A stretch of 64,000 nt of DNA from JACQFK01 sp964619955. GTDB taxonomy: Bacteria > Planctomycetota > MHYJ01 > JACPRB01. The stretch spans positions 1 through 64,000 of the forward strand of contig CAZUJF010000012.1 of NCBI GenBank assembly GCA_964619955.1. The letters are read 5' to 3'. A model generated the notes under the pieces. That model was given only the letters and a program-made list of their open reading frames with translations, did not search any database and had not been told where the DNA came from. The position numbers were made by a program, and so were the translations under genes. Below, one piece after another: positions 26,274-35,310 of this stretch; the stretch's first letter is position 1, and each line of letters opens with the position of its first letter.

Positions 26274-27435
26274 CTTCGAAGACTCCCTGGGCCGGCTCCA
26301 GCCGCGCCCCGCCCCGGAGGCCCTCTGGCAAAAGGTCCTTGCGGGCAAGCCCGCCGCGCCGCGCACCCGCGGCTTTTTCGCCCGCCACGGGGCGGCGGGA
26401 ATGGCGGCGGCGCTCCTGCTCGGCGTCCTCGCCCTGATCCTCACGGCGCCCGCCGTCGGCGATCTGCCGGCGGCGCAGGAGGAGGACCTCGCCCGCCTGC
26501 GGGAGCGCCTGAAATCCTATCCGCACCGCCTCGTGACCGAGTCGAACCGGGACGGCAACTGGGAGCTCTACCTCGTGAACGCCGACGGCTCCAACCCCGT
26601 CAACCTCACGAAGACGCCCGGCCTCGACGAGGTCTACCCCAAGGTCTCCCCCGACGGCACGATGATCGCCTTCGCCTGCGACGAGGGGGCGGACAAGGAG
26701 CGCTCGCGCAACCTCTACGTGATGAACCTCGACGGCAGCGGCCGGCGCAAGATCGCCGACAACTCCCGCGAGCCCTGCTGGAAGGCCGACAGCTCCGCCG
26801 TCGCGTACCTCCCGGGGGAGCTCCCCACGTTCACCTATTCCGACTTCGCCACGAAGGGCCTCCGCATCTTCGATCTCAAGTCCGGACAGACCCGCGAGCA
26901 TCCGAACAAGGACGTGCACCACCTCTACACGCTCAATTGGACGCCCGATGGAAAGTGGTTCATCGCCACCGTGCACGGCGGCATGGGCTTCAAACACGGC
27001 ATCCTGGCCCTCGAGGCCGACGGAACCGGCGTCCACGACCTCAAGCTCGGCGGCTGCCGTCCCGACGTGAGCCCCGACGGCAAACGCATCGCCTGGGGGA
27101 ACGGCGACTGCGCCCTCGGCGTGGCCGATCTGGACTTCTCGGGCGCGCCCCGCGCGCTCAACGCCCGGAACGTGGTGGAGAGCCAGGACCCGATGGAGAC
27201 CTACCACGTGGACTGGTCCCCCGACGGGGCCTACGTGGCGTTCAGCTACGGCCCGAAGATCAAGGGGAAGAACCTGAAGGGCCTGCTCCCGGAATTTCCC
27301 GGCGTCTCGGCCCCCGGCTGGAACCTCTGCGTGGCGGATGTGACGAAGATGAACGCCTACGTTGCGCTCAGCACGGACGGCAAGTCCAACAAGGAGCCGG
27401 ACTGGGTGTTCACGCGGGAGGCCGCGGGCAAATGA
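26266..27435 (+). CDS. membrane-anchored TolB-like beta-propeller, probable anti-sigma/sensor
   Basis: The protein has 389 residues. A short cytoplasmic N-terminus (about 1-40) has no zinc-finger residues. One membrane helix follows (about 43-61). The rest is a WD40-like/TolB beta-propeller with repeated motifs such as VSPDGTMIAFA, WTPDGKWFIA, VSPDGKRIAWG and WSPDGAYVAF. The start overlaps the sigma gene by 8 bases. By position it should control the sigma factor and sense something in the periplasm, but anti-sigma activity is inferred. The same propeller type is found again in the last gene of this operon. Confidence 0.82.
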   Translation: MSDFEDSLGRLQPRPAPEALWQKVLAGKPAAPRTRGFFARHGAAGMAAALLLGVLALILTAPAVGDLPAAQEEDLARLRERLKSYPHRLVTESNRDGNWELYLVNADGSNPVNLTKTPGLDEVYPKVSPDGTMIAFACDEGADKERSRNLYVMNLDGSGRRKIADNSREPCWKADSSAVAYLPGELPTFTYSDFATKGLRIFDLKSGQTREHPNKDVHHLYTLNWTPDGKWFIATVHGGMGFKHGILALEADGTGVHDLKLGGCRPDVSPDGKRIAWGNGDCALGVADLDFSGAPRALNARNVVESQDPMETYHVDWSPDGAYVAFSYGPKIKGKNLKGLLPEFPGVSAPGWNLCVADVTKMNAYVALSTDGKSNKEPDWVFTREAAGK

Positions 27436-29213
27436 AACGCCCCGCGCTGCTGCTCCTCCTCCTGGTCTCCTGCGACAAGATCGAGGCGCCTGTCGCCTCC
27501 GTCGAACTGCCCGTCGTGAAAACGGCGGGCGGGCAGGAACTGCTCCTCATCCCGGCCGGCAGCTTCGAGATGGGCGGCACGCGCGGGCGCGCCGACGAGG
27601 CCCCGCCGCACCGCGTCACGCTCGACGCCTTCTGCATCGACCGGACCGAGGTGACTCAGGAGATGTTCCAGAAGGCGGGGCTGCCCAACCCGTCGCGCTT
27701 CAAGGGGCCGTCGAACCCCGTCGAGATGATCCCCTGGACCAAGGCCGCGCTCTATTGCAACCTGAGGTCCGCCGCCGAGGGCCTCGAGCCCTGCTACGAC
27801 GAGGACACGGCCGTCTGCGATTTCACGAAGAACGGCTACCGCCTCCCCACCGAGGCCGAGTGGGAGTACGCCTGCCGCGCGGGCGGCGCCACCGATTACT
27901 CCTTCGGGAACGACGCCCGCAGACTCGGCGACCACGCCTGGTCCGCCGAGAACGCCGGGAAGAAGACGCATCCGGTCGGCCAAAAGAAGCCCAATCCCTG
28001 GGGCCTCTTCGACATGCACGGGAACGTCGGCGAGTGGTGCAACGACGTCTACGACGCGGCGTACTACGCCTCGAGCCCGGCGGCGAATCCGCGCGGGCCC
28101 GCCGACGGCCCGCGCTACGGCGTGCGCGGCGGCGGCTGGAACTCCGCCGCCCCGGGGCTGCGCTCCAGCGCGCGCTCCGGCGAGAACCCCGGCTTCTCCG
28201 ACGCCTGCCTCGCCCCCGACGCCATCGGCTTCCGCTGCGTGCGCCGTCCCCCCGCCGCCCAGGCGCCGACCGGCCTGCTGCACGGCCCGATCTACCTCGA
28301 GCACGACACCGGCGAAGGCTTCCCCGAACGGCCCGCCCGGCTCGAAGCGATCCTGAACCGTCTCAAGGAAAAGAACCTCTTCTCGAGACTCACGTCGATC
28401 ACGCCCGCCCCGGCGCCCCTCGAATGGATCGCGGAGATCCATTCCAAGGAATACATCGAGCGCGTCCGCAAGGCCTGCGAGGCGGCGGGCGACAAGACGG
28501 TGCGCTTCGAGGGGATCGGCGACGTCCCCATCAGCCGGAAATCCTACGAGGTCGCGCTCCACGCGGCGGGCGGGGTCCTCAAGGCCTGCGACGCGGTCAT
28601 GGACGGCTCGATCCGGAACGCCTTCTGCCTGATCCGCCCGCCCGGCCACCACGCGCTGCGGGACAAGGCGATGGGCTTCTGCCTCTTCAACAACGTCGCG
28701 ATCGCCGCCCGCTACCTCCGGAAGAAGCACGGCCTCAAGAAGATCCTGATCGTGGACTGGGACGTCCATCACGGCAACGGCACCCAGGACCTCTTCGCCG
28801 AGGACGGCTCCGTGATGTACTTCAGCACGCACCTCTCGCCCTTCTATCCCGGCACGGGGGCGGCGGGCGACAAGGGCCGCGGCAAGGGCGAGGGCCTGAT
28901 GATCAACGTCCCGCTCGCGGCGGGGGCCGGCGACGCCGAGATCCGGAAGGCCTACGAGGAGAAGTTGAAGCCCGCCGCGCTCGCGTTCAAGCCGGACTTC
29001 GTCCTCGTCTCCTGCGGCTTCGACTCCCATGTGAACGACGCGCTCGGACGCCTCGCGATCACGTCCGAGGGCTTCGGCTGGATGACCCGCCAGGTCCGGG
29101 AGATCGCCCAGGCGGGCGCGGGCGGGCGACTCATCTCGATGATGGAGGGGGGCTACACCCTCGAGAACCTCGCCGCCGCCGGGGAAGCCCACGTCAGGGC
29201 CTTGATGGAATAG
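27432..29213 (+). CDS. SUMF1-fold / histone-deacetylase-fold fusion lipoprotein
   Basis: The protein has 593 residues. The start overlaps the upstream stop (ATGA) and begins a lipoprotein signal (MKRPALLLLLLVSC, Cys14). Residues about 37-272 are a formylglycine-generating-enzyme (SUMF1) fold: YRLPTEAEWEYACRAG, NPWGLFDMHGNVGEWC, GFRCVRR. The Cys pair that makes FGE active is absent from the VRGGGWNS...RSSARSG segment, so it is probably not a sulfatase activator. Residues about 283-590 are a class II-type histone deacetylase / acetylpolyamine amidohydrolase domain with a complete site: H406-H407 (PPGHHA), D444 and H446 (DWDVHHGNG), D531 (GFDSHVNDA) and Y575 (EGGYTL). It would be a zinc deacetylase outside the cytoplasm, which is unusual. 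Confidence 0.9.
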   Translation: MKRPALLLLLLVSCDKIEAPVASVELPVVKTAGGQELLLIPAGSFEMGGTRGRADEAPPHRVTLDAFCIDRTEVTQEMFQKAGLPNPSRFKGPSNPVEMIPWTKAALYCNLRSAAEGLEPCYDEDTAVCDFTKNGYRLPTEAEWEYACRAGGATDYSFGNDARRLGDHAWSAENAGKKTHPVGQKKPNPWGLFDMHGNVGEWCNDVYDAAYYASSPAANPRGPADGPRYGVRGGGWNSAAPGLRSSARSGENPGFSDACLAPDAIGFRCVRRPPAAQAPTGLLHGPIYLEHDTGEGFPERPARLEAILNRLKEKNLFSRLTSITPAPAPLEWIAEIHSKEYIERVRKACEAAGDKTVRFEGIGDVPISRKSYEVALHAAGGVLKACDAVMDGSIRNAFCLIRPPGHHALRDKAMGFCLFNNVAIAARYLRKKHGLKKILIVDWDVHHGNGTQDLFAEDGSVMYFSTHLSPFYPGTGAAGDKGRGKGEGLMINVPLAAGAGDAEIRKAYEEKLKPAALAFKPDFVLVSCGFDSHVNDALGRLAITSEGFGWMTRQVREIAQAGAGGRLISMMEGGYTLENLAAAGEAHVRALME

Positions 29214-29217
29214 GACG

Positions 29218-30636
29218 ATGCTCTTTCACGACCGGATCTTCCTGCTCTTCTTCCCGCTGGTCTTCCTCGGCTACCTGGCCGTCCGGCGGAACAACCGGCT
29301 CTCCCTCGTCTGGCTCTGCAGCGCCTCCTACATCTTCTACGGCTGGTGGAACTGGTACTACCTGATCCTGATCTTCGCCACCACGACGCTGGACTGGTTC
29401 ATCGGCCTCCGCATCGGAACCAGCTCGCGCAAGAAGCTCTGGCTCACGCTGACGATCGTGAGCAACCTGGGGCTGCTCGCCTTCTTCAAGTACGCGGAAT
29501 TCGTCACCGAGAACCTGAACGCCGTGGCGGCCCAACTGGGCGCCGGCTGGGCCATGGTCAACCCCGCGAAAGCGGCGATGGAATCCCTGGGCATGAAGTA
29601 CCTGATGCCCGTCGGCATCTCCTTCTTCACGTTCCAGTCCATGAGCTACACGATCGACGTCTACCGCGGGCAGATCCCCGTCGAACGGAGCCTGCTCCGC
29701 TTCGCCACGTTCGTGTCGATCTTCCCCCAGCTCGTCGCGGGCCCGATCGAGCGCGCCTCCAACCTGCTGCCGCAGCTTCACGGGACGCCGAAGATCGGCC
29801 GCGCGGACATCACGGAGGGCCTCTCGCACTTCCTGGTGGGCCTCTTCAAGAAGGTGGCCCTCGCCGACTACCTCGCCCTCTACGTGGACAAGGTCTACGG
29901 CGCGCCGGGGGAGTACGCGGCGCCGGCGCTGCTGATGGCCACGTTCGCGTTCGCCTGGCAGATCTACTTCGACTTCAGCGGCTACACCGACATGGCCCGC
30001 GGCGTCGGCCAGATGATGGGCTTCCGGCTCATGCTCAACTTCAACAACCCCTACGTGGCCGACGGCCTCGGCGACTTCTGGAACCGCTGGCACATCAGCC
30101 TCTCCACGTGGTTCAAGGATTACGTCTACTTCCCGCTGGGCGGCAACCGCGGATCCAAATTCCAGACCTACCGGAACATGGTCCTGACCATGCTCATCTC
30201 GGGCGTCTGGCACGGCGCGGCCTGGGGCTTCGTCATCTGGGGCGCCCTGCACGCCGTGGGGCGCGTGGTCACCCGCCGGCTGGAGCAGACCGCGGCCTAC
30301 CGCGAGCGGGTGCCGCGCTTCGTCAAGCAGCTGCTCGTGTTCGTCTTCGTCTGCTTCACCTGGATCTTCTTCCGCGGCAAGACCTGGGAGACCTCCTGGA
30401 CCGTGCTGAGCCGGATCTTCACCACGAGCTGGACCGTCGACCCGCGCTTCCCCGGGCTGCTCCTCGCCCTCGTCCTCGTCGTCTGGACCTACCAGTTCCT
30501 CTACGTGGGCGGGCCGAAATCGAAACGCCTCCTGGAACCGGCGCCCGTCCGCCTGGGGCTCGCCGCCCTCATGATCCTGTATCTCGCCGTCGTCGCCAAC
30601 GCGGGGTCCGCGGCCTTCATCTACTTCGACTTTTAG
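29218..30636 (+). CDS. MBOAT-family membrane O-acyltransferase (AlgI-like)
   Basis: The protein has 472 residues with many membrane helices. Family marks are the N-terminal LFHDRIFLLFFPLVF and ASYIFYGWWNWYYL, the central GPIERASNLLPQL, NFNNPYVADGLGDFWNRWHI, and the catalytic His about residue 331 in GVWHGAAWGF. AlgI-like proteins pass acetyl groups across the membrane for polysaccharide O-acetylation. It lies 4 bases after the deacetylase fusion and 3 bases before an SGNH gene, the usual partner type. The acceptor glycan is unknown. Confidence 0.92.
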   Translation: MLFHDRIFLLFFPLVFLGYLAVRRNNRLSLVWLCSASYIFYGWWNWYYLILIFATTTLDWFIGLRIGTSSRKKLWLTLTIVSNLGLLAFFKYAEFVTENLNAVAAQLGAGWAMVNPAKAAMESLGMKYLMPVGISFFTFQSMSYTIDVYRGQIPVERSLLRFATFVSIFPQLVAGPIERASNLLPQLHGTPKIGRADITEGLSHFLVGLFKKVALADYLALYVDKVYGAPGEYAAPALLMATFAFAWQIYFDFSGYTDMARGVGQMMGFRLMLNFNNPYVADGLGDFWNRWHISLSTWFKDYVYFPLGGNRGSKFQTYRNMVLTMLISGVWHGAAWGFVIWGALHAVGRVVTRRLEQTAAYRERVPRFVKQLLVFVFVCFTWIFFRGKTWETSWTVLSRIFTTSWTVDPRFPGLLLALVLVVWTYQFLYVGGPKSKRLLEPAPVRLGLAALMILYLAVVANAGSAAFIYFDF

Positions 30637-30639
30637 GCC

Positions 30640-31767
30640 ATGAGCGACATCGACACCGTCTCGACCTCGAACGCGATCCGCCTGAGCGGGCGCCAGTGGC
30701 TGGGTTTGGCCGCCTTCACCGCGCTGGTCTACCTCTTCCTCCCGAAGCTCTGGACCTCCGTCGAGAAGCTCGAGACCGGCCCCGACTACCGGATCCCCTA
30801 CGCCCTCGGCAACGACTACTGGCTCTTCGACCGCTGGGCGTGCCGCGCCGCCGGCGAACATGAGACGCTGCTGGTGGGCGACTCCGTCGTCTGGGGCCAC
30901 TTCGTCGGGGCGAAGCAGACCCTCTCGCATCACCTGAATGCGATCTCCGGCAAGACCCGCTTCGCCAATCTCGGCATCGACGGCAGCCATCCGGCGGCGC
31001 TCGCGGGTCTGGTCGAATACTACGGGACCGCGATCCGCGACCGCGAGGTCGTCCTGCAGTGCAACCCCACCTGGATCTCCTCCCCGGAACCCGACCTGCG
31101 CGACCCCGAGCTCCGCAAGGACCAGGTCTTCCCGTACAACCACGCCCCGCTGATCCCGCAGTTCTCGCCCGCCATCCCCTGCTACCGCGAGGACGCCTCC
31201 CGGCGCCTGGGACATGCGATGGACCGGAAGATCGAACTGAGCGCCTGGAGCCGCCACCTTCAGGTCGCCTATTTCGAGAACAAGAGTCTGTCCGCCTGGA
31301 CGCTCGACCATCCCTACGAGAATCCCCTGGGCGCCATCAGCCTCCGGCTGGGACCCGCCGACGACCGCCTGGAAGAGCCCATCTCCTGGACCGAGCGCGG
31401 CCTGAAGAAGATGAACCTGCCCTGGGTGGATCTGGGGACGTCGATCCAGTGGGCGAGCTTCCGCCGCGCACTCGAGACGCTCCGTTCCCGGGGGAACCGC
31501 GTCCTCGTCGTCGTGGGCCCCTACAACGAGCATCTGCTGACGGCGCCGAGCCTGGAGCGCTACCGGGCCGTCAAGGCCGGCATCGTGGACTGGCTCAAGA
31601 CGCAGGGGGTCCCCACGATGGTCCCCGAGCCCCTGCCCAGCGAAACCTATGCCGACGCCAGCCATCCGCTGGACGCGGGATACGCCCTCCTCGCGCGGCA
31701 CCTCCTCGAACATGAGTTTTTCAGGAACCCGCAGACTTCGGAATCGCCGGCCTCCGTGCCGCGCTAG
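30640..31767 (+). CDS. membrane-anchored SGNH/AlgJ-like protein
   Basis: The protein has 375 residues. One membrane helix near residues 18-35 anchors a periplasmic domain. The SGNH-type block I is VGDSVVWG (Ser about 82); NLGIDGSHPAA follows, and the C-terminal catalytic dyad is seen as DASHPLDAGY (Asp about 339, His about 342). Such proteins act with MBOAT proteins as O-acetyltransferases or esterases of cell-surface glycans. Its 3-base distance from the MBOAT gene supports a paired function. Confidence 0.85.
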   Translation: MSDIDTVSTSNAIRLSGRQWLGLAAFTALVYLFLPKLWTSVEKLETGPDYRIPYALGNDYWLFDRWACRAAGEHETLLVGDSVVWGHFVGAKQTLSHHLNAISGKTRFANLGIDGSHPAALAGLVEYYGTAIRDREVVLQCNPTWISSPEPDLRDPELRKDQVFPYNHAPLIPQFSPAIPCYREDASRRLGHAMDRKIELSAWSRHLQVAYFENKSLSAWTLDHPYENPLGAISLRLGPADDRLEEPISWTERGLKKMNLPWVDLGTSIQWASFRRALETLRSRGNRVLVVVGPYNEHLLTAPSLERYRAVKAGIVDWLKTQGVPTMVPEPLPSETYADASHPLDAGYALLARHLLEHEFFRNPQTSESPASVPR

Positions 31768-31776
31768 GAGAACTCC

Positions 31777-33549
31777 ATGTTCATGCTGACCCTCGCGTTG
31801 CTGGTCCAGGCCGGCGGCATGTCCGCCTGGGACAGCGGCAAGCCCCTGACCGCTCCGCTGGATCCCGCCGCCTTCGCCGCACACGCCGGCTGGACCGCCG
31901 TGGCCCGCGACCAGGTCTCCGCCGTCAAGGGCGACGCCCTGATCTCCAACGGACGCGTCGTCCTTGCCGTGCACAGGCTCAACGGCGGCGCCGAGCTCTG
32001 CTCCGCCGACGGACGCGTGCGCGCGCGCATCGTTCTGCAGGGCGCGGACGGCCAGCCCGCCGCAAAGTTCGAGACGCTGTCCTTCAGCGAACTCGGACGG
32101 GGCGGCGCCGTGCTCCAGGTGGCCGGACGCAGCGCAAAGGGCGCCCCCCTCGCCGCGACGCTCCGCCTCCGCCGCGGCGAAGTCGCCGTGGAGATCGAGC
32201 CCGGCCCCGGGGCCGCCGCTGTCCGCCTCGAAGCGGAGTCCCGCTTCCTGGTCCTCCCCGATTTCTTCGCCGACGACATCGTGATCGACGCGACGAAGAT
32301 CCCCGCGGCCGCCACGGAGATCCCGAGCGAGAACTTCGTCCTCCACCTCGCCGGCGGGGGCGACACCATCGTCATGGGCGTCTTCGAGAACCGCGACCAG
32401 GAGGTCAAGGTGACCCTGGCAGGCGAGGGCGAGCGCCGGATGCTGACCGGCAGCGAGATCCGCTTCGGCAAGGAGAAGAAGAACCGCGTCTGGGCAGCCC
32501 TCATCGAGGCGCCCAAGGTCTGGATCGTGCACGACGTGCGCGCGGAGGACGGCGGCAAGGCGCTCCCGCTCGAGTGGACGAGCCCCTTCCCCGCCCAGTG
32601 GCGCTGCGATTTCACGCGCTCGGACGAGCTCATCCACAGCTTCGACATGCTCTACCCCGAGAAGGACGGCGGCGCCTGGCTCAAACCCGGCTGGGTCAAC
32701 GGAGGGCTCGAGAAGGTCGGGGCCGACCGCAAGTACTGGACGGGATCCTTCATGTACTCGATCCAGTATCCCTGCTGGACCGACGCCTCCGGACGCGGCC
32801 ACCTCCAGCCGCTCAAGGGCCGCGTCAACCACCGCGGGCCCGCGGTGCTCTTCCCCATCAACCGCGTCCCGGGGACGCCCACCGACGTCTTCACCGTGGT
32901 CGACGTCGTCCGCAGCTCCCTCGGCCAGGGCCCCTGCGAGTACCTCCTCGACGTCGAGGGGCAGAAGTCCGAGCGCAAGGGCCGCGCCACCTGCAGCGTG
33001 CGCGACGAACTCGCCGCGATCTACAAGGCGGGCGAGCAGAAGCAGCGGAAGCAGGACATCGAGCAGTTCCTCCAGCAGGGGGTCGACTTCGTCAAGCACA
33101 TCCGCGGCCGCATCGAGCAGTATCTGGAACTGCACCGCGGCCTGAAGGACTACCTCGCGGCGGAGAAGAAGGCGAAACCCGCCCTCGCGGCGTCGGTCGC
33201 GCAGCTCGAGAAGATCCTCGCCGAGATCGACGGCCAGATGGACGACCGGAAGGACAAGATCAAGACCCCGGAGCACGTCGTTCAGATGACCCAGGAGTTC
33301 CGCAAGTCGCTGCTCGACTACAGCGGCGCCGACGCCTCCGAGCGGGTCAAGAAGTACAACGACGAGCTGACCGACATCGGCGGAAACCAGGACGATCTCG
33401 TCGCGCGCTGCCGCTGGATCATGAAGACCCTGCGGGCGCGGGCCTCCATGATGATGACGCAGAACCCGGCGATGGCGCCGATCACCGAGGAGATCCGCAA
33501 GCGCACCCAGCCCGCGCTCCGGACCCCGGCCATCCACGAGGGGAGGTAG
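31777..33549 (+). CDS. exported protein of unknown family, tandem paralogue A
   Basis: The protein has 590 residues with a short signal-like N-terminus (MFMLTLALLVQAGG). GGAG 6 bases upstream supports the start. I do not recognise the family. Residues about 1-410 look like beta-sandwich domains (VLPDFFADDIVIDA, IPSENFVLHLAGGGD, PCWTDASGRGHLQPL, FPINRVPGTPTDVFTVVD). Residues about 420-590 are charged and helical, probably coiled coil (QKQRKQDIEQFLQQGVDFVK, EKILAEIDGQMDD). The next gene encodes a clear paralogue over its full length. The ECF operon and MBOAT/SGNH neighbours suggest a surface-glycan role. No catalytic residues were identified. Confidence 0.8.
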   Translation: MFMLTLALLVQAGGMSAWDSGKPLTAPLDPAAFAAHAGWTAVARDQVSAVKGDALISNGRVVLAVHRLNGGAELCSADGRVRARIVLQGADGQPAAKFETLSFSELGRGGAVLQVAGRSAKGAPLAATLRLRRGEVAVEIEPGPGAAAVRLEAESRFLVLPDFFADDIVIDATKIPAAATEIPSENFVLHLAGGGDTIVMGVFENRDQEVKVTLAGEGERRMLTGSEIRFGKEKKNRVWAALIEAPKVWIVHDVRAEDGGKALPLEWTSPFPAQWRCDFTRSDELIHSFDMLYPEKDGGAWLKPGWVNGGLEKVGADRKYWTGSFMYSIQYPCWTDASGRGHLQPLKGRVNHRGPAVLFPINRVPGTPTDVFTVVDVVRSSLGQGPCEYLLDVEGQKSERKGRATCSVRDELAAIYKAGEQKQRKQDIEQFLQQGVDFVKHIRGRIEQYLELHRGLKDYLAAEKKAKPALAASVAQLEKILAEIDGQMDDRKDKIKTPEHVVQMTQEFRKSLLDYSGADASERVKKYNDELTDIGGNQDDLVARCRWIMKTLRARASMMMTQNPAMAPITEEIRKRTQPALRTPAIHEGR

Positions 33550-33551
33550 GC

Positions 33552-35288
33552 ATGAACACGCTGCTGCTGGCGCTCCTCGCGCAAGGCGCCGCCGCCGGTG
33601 CCTGGGACACCGGGACATCCGCGGCTCCCCGCGCGGAATGGACCGCGCTTCCCCGCGACCAGACCCTCGACGCCTTCAAAGGCGACGCCGTGATCTCCAA
33701 CGGCCGCGTCCAGGCGCTCGTCCGCCGGGACGGCACGATCGACCTCGGCGACGGCGCCGCGGTCCACGCCCGGATCACGCTCCTCGGGGCCGGCGGAGTT
33801 CCCGCCGTCGGCCTCGGGAAACTCGCGCTCCTGGAGCACACCCGCGGCGGCGTTCTGCTGGAGCTCGCCGGAAAGACGGCGAAAGGCGCGGCCCTCGCCG
33901 CGAGACTCCGCCTGAAACGCGGGGAGCCGGCCCTCGAGTTCGAACCGGGCCCGGGCGCCGTGAAGCTGCGGATCGGGATCCCCGGCCGGTTCCTCGTCCT
34001 TCCCGACTTCTTCTCGGACGACGTGCTCATCGACGCGCGCAAGTTCCCCCCCGCCGAGATCGAGCTCCCGAGCGAGAACTTCCTGCTCCATCTCGCCGAC
34101 GGCGGGTCGGCGGCGCTGATGGTCGTCTTCGAAAACAAGGAACAGGACGTCCGCGTCCGGCTCGAGGGCAGCGGCGATGCCCGGAAGGTCGTCGCCTCGG
34201 AGATCGAATTCGGCCAGGGAAAGAAGATCTGGACGGCCCTGCTCGCGGCCCCGGGCATCTGGCACGCCCGGGAGTTCCCCAAGGAGGAGGGCGGGAAGAT
34301 CCTGCCCCTCGATTGGAAACCGCCCTTCCCCGCCTCGTGGCGGGCGGATTTCACCACGAGCCGGGAGCTGACGGACAGCTGGGACCTGCTGCGCCCCGCG
34401 GAGAAGGGCTACGTCAAGCCGGCCTGGCTCGGCGGCGGCGCCAACGCGGTGCCCCCCGACCGCAAGCGGTGGACGACCGTCCTCGGCTCGTTCAAGTACC
34501 CCTGCTGGACGGACGCGGACGGAACGAGCTGGCTCCAGCCGCTGGCGACCGCCAAACTCACGCTGGGCGGCCCCGTCCTCATCTATCCCTTCAACCGGGT
34601 CCCCGAGACGGCCAGCGACCTCTTCACCGTCGTCGACATCGCCCGCACCTGCCTGGGGGTGGGGCCCTGCCAGTACATCATGGACCTCGAAGGCCAGAAA
34701 CAGCAGAACAAGGGCTGGGCCACCTGCGCCACGCGGGACACCCTCCTGGCGATCTACGGCAAGGGCGAACAGAAGGCGAAAAAGGCGGAGGTCGAGAAGC
34801 GACTCCAGGACGTGCACCTCTTCGTCACGTTCATCCGGAGCCGCATCGAGCGCTACGTGGAGTTCGGCCGGAAGATCCGCGCGTGGCTGGAGGAGCAGAA
34901 GAAGCTCCACCCCGAATGCGGGAAGGCGATCGACGAACTGGACGGACTCGCCTCCGAGATCGAGGCGCGTTTCGCGGCGCGCGCCGACAAGATCAAGACC
35001 CCCGAGTTCGTGGCGAAGATGAACGACGAGTTCCGGAAGAACGTGATGGACGCCGAGGGGCCCGACGCCCTGGAAAAGTGCAAGGCCTACGCCAGGGCGC
35101 TCGTCGAGATCGGCGACAACCAGGACGAGCTCGCCGGGGAGGGCCGCTGGGTCGTCCGGATGCTGAGGCAGAAATCCGGCCTGCTCGGGGCGCTCGACCC
35201 GCGGATGGCCGGGATCGGCGCGGAGATCCGGACGAGGACGCAGGAGGTCCTGCGCAATCCCGCGGGCCATGAAGGCGCCCGGCATTGA
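33552..35288 (+). CDS. exported protein of unknown family, tandem paralogue B
   Basis: The protein has 578 residues and starts 2 bases after paralogue A, with GGAGG just upstream. A signal-like N-terminus is visible (MNTLLLALLAQGAAAG). It aligns with A over its length: VLPDFFSDDVLIDARKFPPA, ELPSENFLLHLADGG, KYPCWTDADGTSWLQPL, YPFNRVPETASDLFTVVD, then the helical tail (EKRLQDVHLFVTFIRSRIER). Differences are spread evenly rather than clustered, so the duplication is probably old and both copies kept. The function is unknown. Confidence 0.8.
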   Translation: MNTLLLALLAQGAAAGAWDTGTSAAPRAEWTALPRDQTLDAFKGDAVISNGRVQALVRRDGTIDLGDGAAVHARITLLGAGGVPAVGLGKLALLEHTRGGVLLELAGKTAKGAALAARLRLKRGEPALEFEPGPGAVKLRIGIPGRFLVLPDFFSDDVLIDARKFPPAEIELPSENFLLHLADGGSAALMVVFENKEQDVRVRLEGSGDARKVVASEIEFGQGKKIWTALLAAPGIWHAREFPKEEGGKILPLDWKPPFPASWRADFTTSRELTDSWDLLRPAEKGYVKPAWLGGGANAVPPDRKRWTTVLGSFKYPCWTDADGTSWLQPLATAKLTLGGPVLIYPFNRVPETASDLFTVVDIARTCLGVGPCQYIMDLEGQKQQNKGWATCATRDTLLAIYGKGEQKAKKAEVEKRLQDVHLFVTFIRSRIERYVEFGRKIRAWLEEQKKLHPECGKAIDELDGLASEIEARFAARADKIKTPEFVAKMNDEFRKNVMDAEGPDALEKCKAYARALVEIGDNQDELAGEGRWVVRMLRQKSGLLGALDPRMAGIGAEIRTRTQEVLRNPAGHEGARH

Positions 35289-35310
35289 AGACTATTGCAG
35301 GAGCTGCAGA

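Noticed and set aside
29194..33618. Minus-strand open frame of about 1,470 codons opposite the MBOAT/SGNH/paralogue genes
   Set aside because: Low-complexity Glu/Gly/Val/Arg composition with no motifs; the opposite strand has recognised families.
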